Source of the DNA: Desulfosarcina widdelii
Lineage (GTDB): Bacteria > Desulfobacterota > Desulfobacteria > Desulfobacterales > Desulfosarcinaceae
Direction: 5' to 3'
Length of the DNA stretch: 64,000 bases
Assembly: GCF_009688965.1 (NCBI RefSeq)
Contig: NZ_AP021875.1
Location: forward strand, 5,518,001-5,582,000
Position numbers and translations under genes: made by a program. Below the pieces are notes generated by a model. The model saw only the letters and a program-made list of their open reading frames with translations. It was not told the DNA's origin and searched no databases. Shown here one piece after another: positions 18,853-26,845 of the stretch. Each line of letters opens with the position of its first letter. The first letter of the stretch is position 1.

Positions 18853-19218
18853 TTAGGGTATACGGTTCTTGACCAGCTTCGCCCACATCTTGCGCTGGCG
18901 GTGCCAATGGGCGACGGCGGTGATGGGGCGGACATCCCTCTCACGGATTGGATCACGGCCTTTGACCGTGCGGGGCAGAAACAGGAGCGCTTCCTGAATG
19001 TCGGGGGCCAGGTTGAGCAGGTTCATGATCTGCGTGATCCTGGCCCGCGTCACGTAACCGAGTCGCGCCAGATCCGCATAATCACGCACTTCACCGCTGC
19101 CCACCAGCCCGTTGTAGCGAATCGCCAGAGCCATCAGGCGCGAGATGCGGGGTAGGGACCGAGTCTTCGATGAAATAGAGGTTAACCGAGCGTATCGGAA
19201 ACGGTATCGGGATTTCAA
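18853..19218 (-). pseudogene. HTH protein fragment of recombinase-associated type
   Basis: A 121-residue frame with a helix-turn-helix-like core (YADLARLGYVTRARITQIMNL) followed by LAPDIQEALLFLP. This core resembles small proteins often found beside serine recombinases and DUF2924 genes; that link is from memory. The frame has only a TTG start embedded in the stop codon of the acyl-CoA synthetase beta gene and no separate ribosome site, while its N-terminal 30 residues look unstructured. It is most likely the end of a broken mobile-element gene fused behind the operon, but translational coupling to the preceding gene cannot be excluded. Confidence 0.45.
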
Positions 19219-19913
19219 TTCTGATGACGGGGCCCATCAGCTTTCACGCCCCCCAACACAACCAGGGCATCCACCGCAACAGGTTTGTTCCCGAAGATGA
19301 TGACCGGGTTGATATCTATCTCTTTCACTGATTCATTTTCAAGGCCGATCTGACCCATTTTAATCAGAATATCGGAAAGCATGTCGAGATCTGCCGCCTC
19401 CATACCACGCACCGCCTCCAGGATCTTATGCCCTTTTATGTCCTTCATCATCTCTAAGGCATCCCTCTTTTCCAGAGGGGCCACGCGAAACGATATATCC
19501 TTCAGGATTTCCGTAAAAATCCCCCCCAGCCCGAACATGACGCACGGACCGAACTGGGGATCACGGCTAAGCCCGATGACCAGCTCCCGATGACCTTTCA
19601 CCATCTCCTGCACCAGAACACTCGTACCGGTCCCCATCCGAGCACAGATCTCATCAAAGGCTGAAACGGCCTCTTCCTTGCTCCGTAAATCCAATTTGAT
19701 CAAACCTTTTTCCGTCTTGTGAGCGATATCCGATGAACATCCCTTCAAAACAAGCGGATAGCCGATTTCCCGGGTTGCATCTATGAGACCCTTCAGATCT
19801 TTTACCAATAACTCCTTCGTAACGGGTATCCCATAGGCAGATAGCACCTGTTTAGATTCGTATTCTGAAAGAGTGCTTTGTCCTTCCTCTAAGGCCTTTT
19901 CTATAATCTTCAT
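19215..19913 (-). CDS. ADP-forming acyl-CoA (acetyl-CoA) synthetase, beta (ATP-grasp) subunit
   Basis: The nucleotide-binding subunit of ADP-forming acyl-CoA synthetase, which with the alpha subunit converts acyl-CoA + ADP + phosphate to acid + CoA + ATP. The 232 residues show the ATP-grasp fold: LSEYESKQVLSAYGIPVTKE at the N-terminus, PLVLKGCSSDIAHKTEKG with the second histidine expected in the family, and FGLGGIFTEIL and KEIDINPVII toward the end. The start is the ATG at 19913 behind GGAGGAAG. It is the last gene of the iclR-led operon, 96 bases after butyrate kinase. Its length is that of split beta subunits rather than fused enzymes. Confidence 0.9.
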   Translation of the reverse strand: MKIIEKALEEGQSTLSEYESKQVLSAYGIPVTKELLVKDLKGLIDATREIGYPLVLKGCSSDIAHKTEKGLIKLDLRSKEEAVSAFDEICARMGTGTSVLVQEMVKGHRELVIGLSRDPQFGPCVMFGLGGIFTEILKDISFRVAPLEKRDALEMMKDIKGHKILEAVRGMEAADLDMLSDILIKMGQIGLENESVKEIDINPVIIFGNKPVAVDALVVLGGVKADGPRHQN

Positions 19914-20009
19914 TGGTTCTTCCTCCACATAGGGAACAAACCACGGGCACTCTCCACAGGGTCATTGAAAATGGAAATGCCCGGTGCATCCATTCCTTGT
20001 AATGCCTTC

Positions 20010-21083
20010 TCATTTATTCACATAAATATTGACGCTCTCTCCGCCCGGAGACATGATTCTGAGTCCGGCATGCGCCAGGCTCTCTAATTCATCTTCCCCG
20101 GGGAAGATCAGGAACTGCCCCAAGAAACGAACCCTGTTCCGTATCTCGGTTACAACCGTTCTTGCGCGGCAAAGGTTGCCGGTCAACACAACGGCATGTA
20201 TTCGTCCATCGAGCACTGCGGCCATGGAACATATGTCCTTGCTGATTTGATATCCCATAGCCTTTAACACCACCAAAGCCTCTTCATCGCCATTGTCAGC
20301 GCGCCGTTCAATGGCGGCGATGTCATGGGTACCGAGGTAAGAGTGGACGCCCCCCTGCCCAAACAGCCTCCGTCCCAGTTCCTCCTGAGTCAATTGTCCT
20401 GAAAAACACAGTTTCAAAACTCCCTGAAGAGGCAATCCCCCTGTGCGCTGCGGGGTAAAGGGGCCTTCATCGAGTCCGTGTGTTCCATCGATAATGCGGC
20501 CCTTTTCGTGGGCCCCGATTGTAATCCCGCCTCCGAGATGGGCCACGATAAAATTTCCTTGTTCGTAAGGAACACCCAGTTCTCGTGCAGCCTTTCGGCC
20601 TGCCGACTTCTGGCTCAATACATGAAATGCCGCTCCCCGCTCCATGCCTTTAAGGCCTGAAAAGCGGGCCAACTGAATCAACTCATCCGACACCGGCGAG
20701 TCATAGATGATTGCCTTTGTCCCGTATCTATCGGCAATGGATGAGGCAATGCATGGACCGATATTGCAAGGATGCCATCCATAGTCCCCTGAACGAAGGT
20801 CACGAAGCATGGCATCATTAACGTAGTACGCGCCACCTTGGACCGGCCGGGTCAGACCTCCACGGCTCACCACCAGGCTTAGGCCGTCAAGTTCCTTGAG
20901 CCACCCATGCAAGACGCTTGTCACGACCTCGTCATGGAACTTAAGCCATTCGTCATAACTATGGAGGCGGGACAACCTTTCAGGAGCATGCTCTACGCTT
21001 TCCCTGAGAAGGGCATCATGATCGAGGAAAAGCGCCAGTTTGGTGGAGGTTGAACCGATATCGATGACCAGTATTTTGGACAT
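20010..21083 (-). CDS. buk: Butyrate kinase
   Basis: An acetokinase-family enzyme (ASKHA fold) of about 357 residues that makes ATP from butyryl-phosphate or a similar acyl-phosphate. Motifs are VIDIGSTSTKLALF (phosphate-1), NFIVAHLGGGITIGAHEKGR and DGTHGLDEGPFTPQRTG, which are characteristic of butyrate kinase rather than acetate kinase, and VLTGNLCRA near the end. Start MSKILVID at 21083; the upstream extension in frame overlaps the ptb-like gene. It follows two phosphotransbutyrylase-type genes, so acyl-CoA to acyl-phosphate to acid plus ATP is the likely route. Branched-chain substrates are possible. Confidence 0.92.
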   Translation of the reverse strand: MSKILVIDIGSTSTKLALFLDHDALLRESVEHAPERLSRLHSYDEWLKFHDEVVTSVLHGWLKELDGLSLVVSRGGLTRPVQGGAYYVNDAMLRDLRSGDYGWHPCNIGPCIASSIADRYGTKAIIYDSPVSDELIQLARFSGLKGMERGAAFHVLSQKSAGRKAARELGVPYEQGNFIVAHLGGGITIGAHEKGRIIDGTHGLDEGPFTPQRTGGLPLQGVLKLCFSGQLTQEELGRRLFGQGGVHSYLGTHDIAAIERRADNGDEEALVVLKAMGYQISKDICSMAAVLDGRIHAVVLTGNLCRARTVVTEIRNRVRFLGQFLIFPGEDELESLAHAGLRIMSPGGESVNIYVNK

Positions 21084-21094
21084 GAAGTGGGCCT

Positions 21095-21964
21095 TTAAAG
21101 CAAGCACCCCAGGGCCAGGTTGACCAGCCATGATTCAGGGGGCTCCAGGATGGAACGTACTACCAGGGGGACCTTAGCGCCTGCCAGAACTCCAGCGATT
21201 GGGCATCGGCCCACCCAGCCTAGGAATTGCACTGTCAGGTTGGCCGACTCCAGATCAGGGAAAAGGTAGATATCCACATCCCCGGGAACCGGGCTGTTGA
21301 TCCCTTTGTGCCTGGCCGCGGATGTGGATTCGGCGTTGTCCATGGCCAAAGGACCTTCAATGACGGCATCACCGAACTGGCCACGTTCCGACATCTTGGA
21401 GAGAAGCGCGGCGTCCAGTGTGGAAGGGAGCGCCGGATTAACCAATTCAAGAGCAGAAAGCGCAGCGATTTTAGGTCGCTGAATGCCGAGGGCCTTGGCC
21501 ACCCGGATGGCATTTTCCACAATGGCGATCTTTTCCCTGAACCCGGGTTGATTGTTGATCAACGTATCGGTCAAGAGCGTCAGCTGGCCGTCTTTGGGGG
21601 CAATCATAATGCTCACATAACTCAACATATGCCCATGATTATAGTCCGTTTTCTTATCGGCAATCAGGGAGAAAAACCCGGCATCCAAGGGACCTGTATC
21701 CAGCAGAAATCCTGGCTCTTCGGCCTGTGCCAGGCTCAGGGCCTCCTGCCTTGCTTCCCGGATATCGGCAGAGGGACAGAGAACCTTGATTTCGGAGGCC
21801 ATGCCGGTGAAGGCACTGCCGCATGCAAGCGGTTCAACCCATCCCCTTTCGCGGGCCTTGAGAACAGAGCTCACGGCAACGGGGTCCAGCTGGCCGGAGA
21901 TGTATAGCTTCTTCCTCCCCTTTTGGCATGCGGCATTCATTATTTTTCCAAAATCGCCGCTCAC
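21095..21964 (-). CDS. Phosphotransacetylase/phosphotransbutyrylase-family protein (second copy)
   Basis: A 289-residue protein of the phosphate acetyl/butyryltransferase fold, which swaps CoA for phosphate on an acyl group. It has the family's late motif in ALSALELVNPALPSTLDAALL, then GPLAMDNAES and DIYLFPDLESANLTVQFLGW. It is more divergent than the preceding copy, so it may act on another acyl group or form a mixed oligomer with it. It starts with a GTG overlapping the stop of the first copy (GTGA) and ends 11 bases before butyrate kinase. Confidence 0.82.
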   Translation of the reverse strand: MSGDFGKIMNAACQKGRKKLYISGQLDPVAVSSVLKARERGWVEPLACGSAFTGMASEIKVLCPSADIREARQEALSLAQAEEPGFLLDTGPLDAGFFSLIADKKTDYNHGHMLSYVSIMIAPKDGQLTLLTDTLINNQPGFREKIAIVENAIRVAKALGIQRPKIAALSALELVNPALPSTLDAALLSKMSERGQFGDAVIEGPLAMDNAESTSAARHKGINSPVPGDVDIYLFPDLESANLTVQFLGWVGRCPIAGVLAGAKVPLVVRSILEPPESWLVNLALGCLL

Positions 21965-22860
21965 GCCGCTCCTCCACTGGCTGACGCGGCCAGGACCAGA
22001 CCAAAGGCCAGATTGGTCATGCGCGTCTCATATCGATCTGAACGGGAAGGAGTCAGCATAAAGATCCCGCCACCTACGGTTACACATTGACGAATGCCCA
22101 TAATCAGGTGGTCAATGGTCTTGACCAAAATGTTTCCCGTGTCGATATTGGGAACAATCAATATGTCAGGAAATCCTCCATCTTGCACTGTTCCGTCTCG
22201 GAAGACGTCGTAAAGATTGTTGGCGCTCAGTATTTCACATTCGCCAAGCCCACCTTCCAACGCTGATTGTCTGATCGCAATACCGTCTTTGATAGAACCA
22301 GGCGGATCGCCGTGGACGGGCGAAACTGCGAAGACCATCACGCGGGGCCGTTTGCAGCCTAGCCGTTGCAAGACGCTTACGGCGTTGGCCAGTATCCTTT
22401 CCTTCAATTTGAGATCAGGAAGGATGTTCACCCCTGGATCGGTAATGACGAAGATCTTGTCAATGCCCGTGACCTCGTGAAAACAGAGCGTGCAGGGCAC
22501 CTGGTCCGGCGTCAATTGTCTTGTGGTACGGATCAATGCCCTGTACAGATAGGTCGTCAGGATATTGCCTTTGACGACAAAGGCCAGTTTGCCGGTTTTT
22601 ACCATATCTATACAGAGGTCAGCAGCCTCTTGTGGGTCTTCTTGATCAATAATTTCCATGTTCTCGATCGGAAGGTCGATCTCATTGGCTACAGACTCGA
22701 TGCGCTGACGATTGCCAACCAGCACGGGTTCTATCAAACCCTCCTTTGCCCCATCTCTTGCGGCCCGCATCACATCGGGGTCATCGGGAAAGAGCACGGC
22801 CACTTTACGAGGACCGATTTCTTTTGCCTTGGCCACTATTTCTTTGAAGTTGCGATACAT
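21961..22860 (-). CDS. ptb: Phosphate butyryltransferase-family protein (first copy)
   Basis: A 299-residue phosphotransbutyrylase-type enzyme expected to convert acyl-CoA and phosphate to acyl-phosphate and CoA. The sequence shows KVAVLFPDDPDVMRAA at the N-terminus, FVVKGNILTTYLYRAL, FVITDPGVNILPDLKLK, VMVFAVSPVHGDPPGS and a C-terminal FPDILIVPNIDTGNILVKTI, all in the order seen in Ptb proteins. It precedes a second copy by a GTGA overlap and butyrate kinase beyond. Exact chain-length preference cannot be read from the sequence; the symbol is given for the family. Confidence 0.85.
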   Translation of the reverse strand: MYRNFKEIVAKAKEIGPRKVAVLFPDDPDVMRAARDGAKEGLIEPVLVGNRQRIESVANEIDLPIENMEIIDQEDPQEAADLCIDMVKTGKLAFVVKGNILTTYLYRALIRTTRQLTPDQVPCTLCFHEVTGIDKIFVITDPGVNILPDLKLKERILANAVSVLQRLGCKRPRVMVFAVSPVHGDPPGSIKDGIAIRQSALEGGLGECEILSANNLYDVFRDGTVQDGGFPDILIVPNIDTGNILVKTIDHLIMGIRQCVTVGGGIFMLTPSRSDRYETRMTNLAFGLVLAASASGGAA

Positions 22861-22914
22861 CGGCTCCCCTTTTTTGTAGACTTCACCGGCGGCTCCTCAC
22901 TTTAATGTAAATAT

Positions 22915-24303
22915 TCAAGGCGCAGGATGCATAGATCGCGATCGAACTGCCATCGTTCTTGCGGCCCAAGCCGCTTCCTCAGGGAGCAAGAAAACTGGGA
23001 TACCATTCTCCTCAAGCACCTTTCTACGGTTCTCGTATTCATGGTTCGGCCGGTCAACGGCAATCCAATAAACAATAATAGGTTTGCCGACCTTTTTCCT
23101 GATTTCAATGAACTTGTCATCGGGCGGTGGAAAATACTTATGGATAGGAAATACGGCGATAATAATATCAATATTCACATCCATGGCCAGGGCCTCTGCC
23201 ACGCGACCGTAGAATCCGGCCTCAAAACCGGTTGTTGTCAGGTCAAGGGGATTCTTATAGACCACTGAATTGGCATTCTTCATGATACGCCGGATAGTTC
23301 TATCGGTATCCTGGCTAAACTGGGGCAACAGGCAATCCCATTCCATAAGAAGATCGAAAACAATGATGCTCCCCCCTCCGGAAGGGGTCACCATACCGAT
23401 TCTTTCACCTTTGGGTTCCCCCGCAACCGCCAAACCCTTGCAGGCGCAGACCAGTTCTGCAACTGAGTCCACTTGAATCACACCAGCTTGTTTCAAAACA
23501 CCTCTATAAATACCTTGCGATCCAGACAAACTGCCTGTGTGGCTGAGGGTCAGCCGGTCTGCGCTGTCAGCACGCCCCGCCTTGTAAAGAACAACCGGTT
23601 TGCGGGGAATCACCCTTGCCAAGGAGGAAACCAATTGATCCCCTCTTTCCGTCCCCTCCATATAGATACCGATAACGTCCACGGTTTTATCCTGGCCCAA
23701 GTAAAGGATCAGATCGCCAAAATCCAGATTTGAGCGGTTCCCCACACCTATCCACAAACCGATAGGCATATGTTCCTCAAGGGCCTTGTAATAAATGCCT
23801 CCGCCCACACCTCCACTCTGGGTCATAACAGCAACATTTCCTTTCTGAACCCTGAAAGGGAAAAAGGTGGCATTAAGGGAAATATTCCCGTTAATAAATC
23901 CCGGAGTGTTCGGACCAAGCACACTTAAGCCTGTTCGGTCGGCGATCTCGTTCAGGGCGGCCTCTAACTTTCGCCCATCCTCTCCCACCTCCCTGAAATT
24001 AGCTGCATAGGCCACCATGGCTTTGCTCCGTGATCGAGAGCATTCCTCAGCGACGTCCACCGTTGCGCTGGCTCCCACCGCGCTCAACACGAGATCAACC
24101 GGTTTTCCAACAGAGCTGAGGGAGGGATAAGCTTTTCGCCCCAGAACTGTCATGTATTTCTGGTTAATGGGAAATATCTCACCCGGAAATCCAAACCGGA
24201 TCAGATTCTCCGTAATGGTGTATCCCAATTTACCATTGTCCTCTGACGCACCTACTACAGCGATGCTTTGAGGGTTAAACATGGCTTGCAAGTTGTTTCC
24301 CAT
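22915..24303 (-). CDS. ADP-forming acyl-CoA synthetase, alpha (CoA-binding/ligase) subunit, copy 2
   Basis: About 462 residues with an N-terminal CoA-binding Rossmann domain (SIAVVGASEDNGKLGY) and two succinyl-CoA-ligase-like domains. The phosphohistidine loop is LTLSHTGSLSGSQ, where the histidine carries the phosphate. GMVTPSGGGSIIVFDLL and KNPLDLTTTGFEAGFY follow. It would pair with the ATP-grasp beta subunit encoded at the end of the operon. I chose MGNNLQAMF (24303) as start; the frame extends 13 codons upstream without a good ribosome site. Copy 1 precedes it by 39 bases. Confidence 0.88.
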   Translation of the reverse strand: MGNNLQAMFNPQSIAVVGASEDNGKLGYTITENLIRFGFPGEIFPINQKYMTVLGRKAYPSLSSVGKPVDLVLSAVGASATVDVAEECSRSRSKAMVAYAANFREVGEDGRKLEAALNEIADRTGLSVLGPNTPGFINGNISLNATFFPFRVQKGNVAVMTQSGGVGGGIYYKALEEHMPIGLWIGVGNRSNLDFGDLILYLGQDKTVDVIGIYMEGTERGDQLVSSLARVIPRKPVVLYKAGRADSADRLTLSHTGSLSGSQGIYRGVLKQAGVIQVDSVAELVCACKGLAVAGEPKGERIGMVTPSGGGSIIVFDLLMEWDCLLPQFSQDTDRTIRRIMKNANSVVYKNPLDLTTTGFEAGFYGRVAEALAMDVNIDIIIAVFPIHKYFPPPDDKFIEIRKKVGKPIIVYWIAVDRPNHEYENRRKVLEENGIPVFLLPEEAAWAARTMAVRSRSMHPAP

Positions 24304-24342
24304 ACCTAAAGCCCCTGACCGTGCTTGCCTCCCTTGGAGCAA

Positions 24343-25722
24343 TTACACGGCTTTCCCTTTCGAGTAATCCCGTAACAAACCCAAGCCACGAACACTCTCC
24401 ACAGGGGCATTGAAAACGGGAAAGACGTTTGTTCTCTTGAAATCCTTGATGTATTTTCTCTCTGCGAGAAAACTGAGCGCTATGGGTTTGTTGAACTCCT
24501 GCGACATCCTCTTGATGAAACTCAAGATCTGCTCAGGGGTACCGATCCCGTCTCCAAAGATCTTGGCTATCTCAGGCTCATACATGAAGGATAAGACCAC
24601 GCCGTCTATATTATCCAATGCCAGACAGCGATTGAGGATGAATGCCAGGGCCTTGATGTCGTGAACATCTCCGAAATCCATAGGGTTGGACATGCGGATG
24701 ACCCCTGCCCGCCTGAACCCCTCAATTTGGTCCATGAGCTCACGGGGCAGTGGGGGACATTCAAAGCCGTATCGCTCACACGCATCTCCCAGTATCACGG
24801 CAAACCCCCCTGACATGGAGATGACCGCCAATCGGTTCCCCCTGAGGGGAGGGAGCTGAAGCGCCCTGGCGGCCACAGTCATCTGATGAATGTCTTCCAC
24901 CCGCACGATCCCCGCCTGCCGGAGGGCGCAGTCTGCGATCCGGTCGTCATTCGACAGGGCCGCCGTGTGGGAGTAAGCGATTTTAGATGCGGTTTTACTG
25001 ACGTTAGACTTGAAAATGACAATCGGTTTTCTGGATGTTTTGGCCAGCCTTGTAAGCTCTCTTCCGTCCTCAATGCTTTCAAGGTACATATGAATCTGTT
25101 CCGTATCCTCGTCATGGATGAGATAGTTTAGAAAATCAATCTCATTCAAGTCCAATTTATTGCCCATGCTGATAATTTTTGAAAAACCCACGTGTTGTTC
25201 GGAAAAACAATAGGCACACTGGGTGGTTACCCCCCCGCTCTGCACGATCAGGCCCACAGGTCCTTTCTTGAACCTCCCAACCTGCATCGGGTTGAATGGC
25301 GTGCAAAGGCCAGATTCGGGGCATATAACGCCGATGCAGTTAGGGCCGATAAATCGAATGCCATATCGCCCGGCGACACCGACCAGATCGCTTTCCGCCG
25401 GGTTGTCCTGATCGTCGAACTCCCTGAACCCCCCCGTGGAAATGACGGCGTGGTGAATTCCCTTTTGCCCACACATCTCAAGCGTCTCTGCCACAAACTT
25501 GGCAGGGACCAGGATCACCGCCAAATCGATCCCTTGAGGCAAGGACCGGGGATCGGTTATGATCCTTTGGCCGTGCACCTCGCCCGGTTCTCTGCCCACC
25601 GGATAAATCTTGCCTGTAAAGCCCAACTCCAGGGAGTTGGAGATAATGTTTTTTCCCAGATTTCTTGAATTGGCCGCCACACCAAAAACAGCAAACTCGG
25701 CAGGGTGGAAAAATTTTTTCAT
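24343..25722 (-). CDS. ADP-forming acyl-CoA synthetase, alpha subunit, copy 1
   Basis: A 459-residue CoA-binding and ligase subunit related to but clearly different from the next gene. It has EFAVFGVAANSRNLGKNIIS (CoA-binding), GPNCIGVICPESGLCTPFNP, the phosphohistidine loop IAYSHTAALSNDD, and VISMSGGFAVILGDACERYG. Two alpha genes with a single beta gene suggest either a heteromeric complex with both alphas or alternative alphas for different acyl groups. Its ATG overlaps the iclR stop (ATGA), so it is translated with the regulator. Confidence 0.87.
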   Translation of the reverse strand: MKKFFHPAEFAVFGVAANSRNLGKNIISNSLELGFTGKIYPVGREPGEVHGQRIITDPRSLPQGIDLAVILVPAKFVAETLEMCGQKGIHHAVISTGGFREFDDQDNPAESDLVGVAGRYGIRFIGPNCIGVICPESGLCTPFNPMQVGRFKKGPVGLIVQSGGVTTQCAYCFSEQHVGFSKIISMGNKLDLNEIDFLNYLIHDEDTEQIHMYLESIEDGRELTRLAKTSRKPIVIFKSNVSKTASKIAYSHTAALSNDDRIADCALRQAGIVRVEDIHQMTVAARALQLPPLRGNRLAVISMSGGFAVILGDACERYGFECPPLPRELMDQIEGFRRAGVIRMSNPMDFGDVHDIKALAFILNRCLALDNIDGVVLSFMYEPEIAKIFGDGIGTPEQILSFIKRMSQEFNKPIALSFLAERKYIKDFKRTNVFPVFNAPVESVRGLGLLRDYSKGKAV

Positions 25723-26495
25723 CTTGGTCTACCTATCCCGGCTGAAATCCGTTCGGCCGTTTCAGTAACCTGCCTGGCCAGATCCTCTTCTTGCTCAATT
25801 CCAAAATTGAAAATGGTCGCGGCAATCCCGACGCAGCCCGCCAGACGGTGTGCATGATCATGGATGGGCGCCACGATCCTCCGAACCCCATCTCGCAACT
25901 CCTGATCCTCAACTGCATAGCCTTTTTTCTTGATTCGCCGGATTTCCTCTTCAAGTACCCTCGGTTCCGTTATAGTGTTCTTCGTCATGGGAGGAAGGCC
26001 GATGGCCGCAAGCACCTTATGTCTTTTTTCAGGCGCCATATTGGCCAGGTAAATCTTTCCTGCGGCCACCGCGTGGAAATAGGGATACGCACTCCCTATC
26101 CGGCTATAAAGGCGGATACCCTCTGATCCCTCAACCTGTTCAATCAAGACAAGCTGATCCCTGTCCAGCGTGGAGAGTTCCACAGTCATGCGGGTTTTCT
26201 CGGCCAATTCCCGCATCAATGGCCGTCCGACAGAACGGAGCCTGACTTTCTCCTGAAGCCTGTCCCCAAGATAGATGAACCTCATTCCGTGGCGGTAAAA
26301 GCCCCTCTGATCTGTCCTGTCCAAAACGCCTCTGTCACACAGAGTGTTCAATATCCTGATCAGGGACTGTTTTGGGATGTCGAGTCTTGTAAGTATTTCC
26401 GAGAGGGGCATCGGATTTTCGCTACTTGCCAAAAGTTCGATGACGTCAAGGGCCCGATCTACGGCGGGTGCGTGGTTGGAGTTCTTACCTGCCAT
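25719..26495 (-). CDS. IclR-family transcriptional regulator of the acyl-CoA operon
   Basis: A 258-residue IclR-type regulator. An N-terminal winged helix-turn-helix (about 10-70; MPLSEILTRLDIPKQSLIRI) is followed by the IclR effector domain with TVELSTLDRDQLVLIEQVEG, SAYPYFHAVAAGKIYLAN, GYAVEDQELRDGVRRIVAPI and a late GCVGIAATIF. It heads the operon for acyl-CoA/acyl-phosphate conversion and is coupled to the first alpha-subunit gene by ATGA. A 35-bp palindrome lies seven bases upstream of its start, so autoregulation is likely. The effector is probably an acid or CoA-ester of the pathway (inference). Confidence 0.93.
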   Translation of the reverse strand: MAGKNSNHAPAVDRALDVIELLASSENPMPLSEILTRLDIPKQSLIRILNTLCDRGVLDRTDQRGFYRHGMRFIYLGDRLQEKVRLRSVGRPLMRELAEKTRMTVELSTLDRDQLVLIEQVEGSEGIRLYSRIGSAYPYFHAVAAGKIYLANMAPEKRHKVLAAIGLPPMTKNTITEPRVLEEEIRRIKKKGYAVEDQELRDGVRRIVAPIHDHAHRLAGCVGIAATIFNFGIEQEEDLARQVTETAERISAGIGRPR

Positions 26496-26502
26496 GAAAT
26501 AG

Positions 26503-26537
26503 TACCCTATATGACTCTGTTGAAATCATATATGGTA
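26503..26537. promoter_or_regulatory. Palindromic operator candidate for the IclR regulator
   Basis: TACCCTATATGA (26503-26514) and TCATATATGGTA (26526-26537) form an inverted repeat matching at 11 of 12 positions, with an 11-base spacer, directly upstream of the iclR start. On the minus strand a TTGACA lies further upstream (about 26560-26565), with only a weak -10 (TACCGT). The palindrome would overlap the transcription start region, as expected for an autorepressor. Confidence 0.6.
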
Positions 26538-26845
26538 CGGTAACAATGCTCCGGTCCTTATGTCAAGCAAAAAATGTAAAGTGAGGACCTCGATGTCCGG
26601 TAGGTCTGGGGCACTTGATGCGAGAGCCGACACGACGCTTAACAGCTTCAAAACTCAGATAGCCCTTCAGTCCTTCGCCCCTTTGTCCTGCACGATCGTC
26701 CCCTCTCTAATGCAAGTCAGCAAAAGGCTTTTCACTTTTTCGACACGAGTCTTCAGCGGCTCTACAGATTCCTTTCGGGACCAAAACCACATAAAATCTT
26801 TCAGGATAGTCTCTAAAAGCCCGGCCAAATAAACGGGGTCGGCCC
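26538..26845. other. Intergenic/decayed stretch with one short frame
   Basis: Between the iclR regulatory region and the helicase remnant I see no convincing gene. A 60-residue minus-strand frame (26667-26849, starting MRADPVYLAG) begins in the stop codon of the helicase remnant. It shows no motif I recognise and does not continue the helicase, so it is probably foreign sequence joined at a deletion point. Confidence 0.5.

Noticed and set aside
26580..26610. Single TCCGGTAGGT near the IclR regulatory region, similar to the end of the phage motif
   Set aside because: It lies on the other strand, has no CCGACA at the 13-base distance and no phage gene follows; a chance match.
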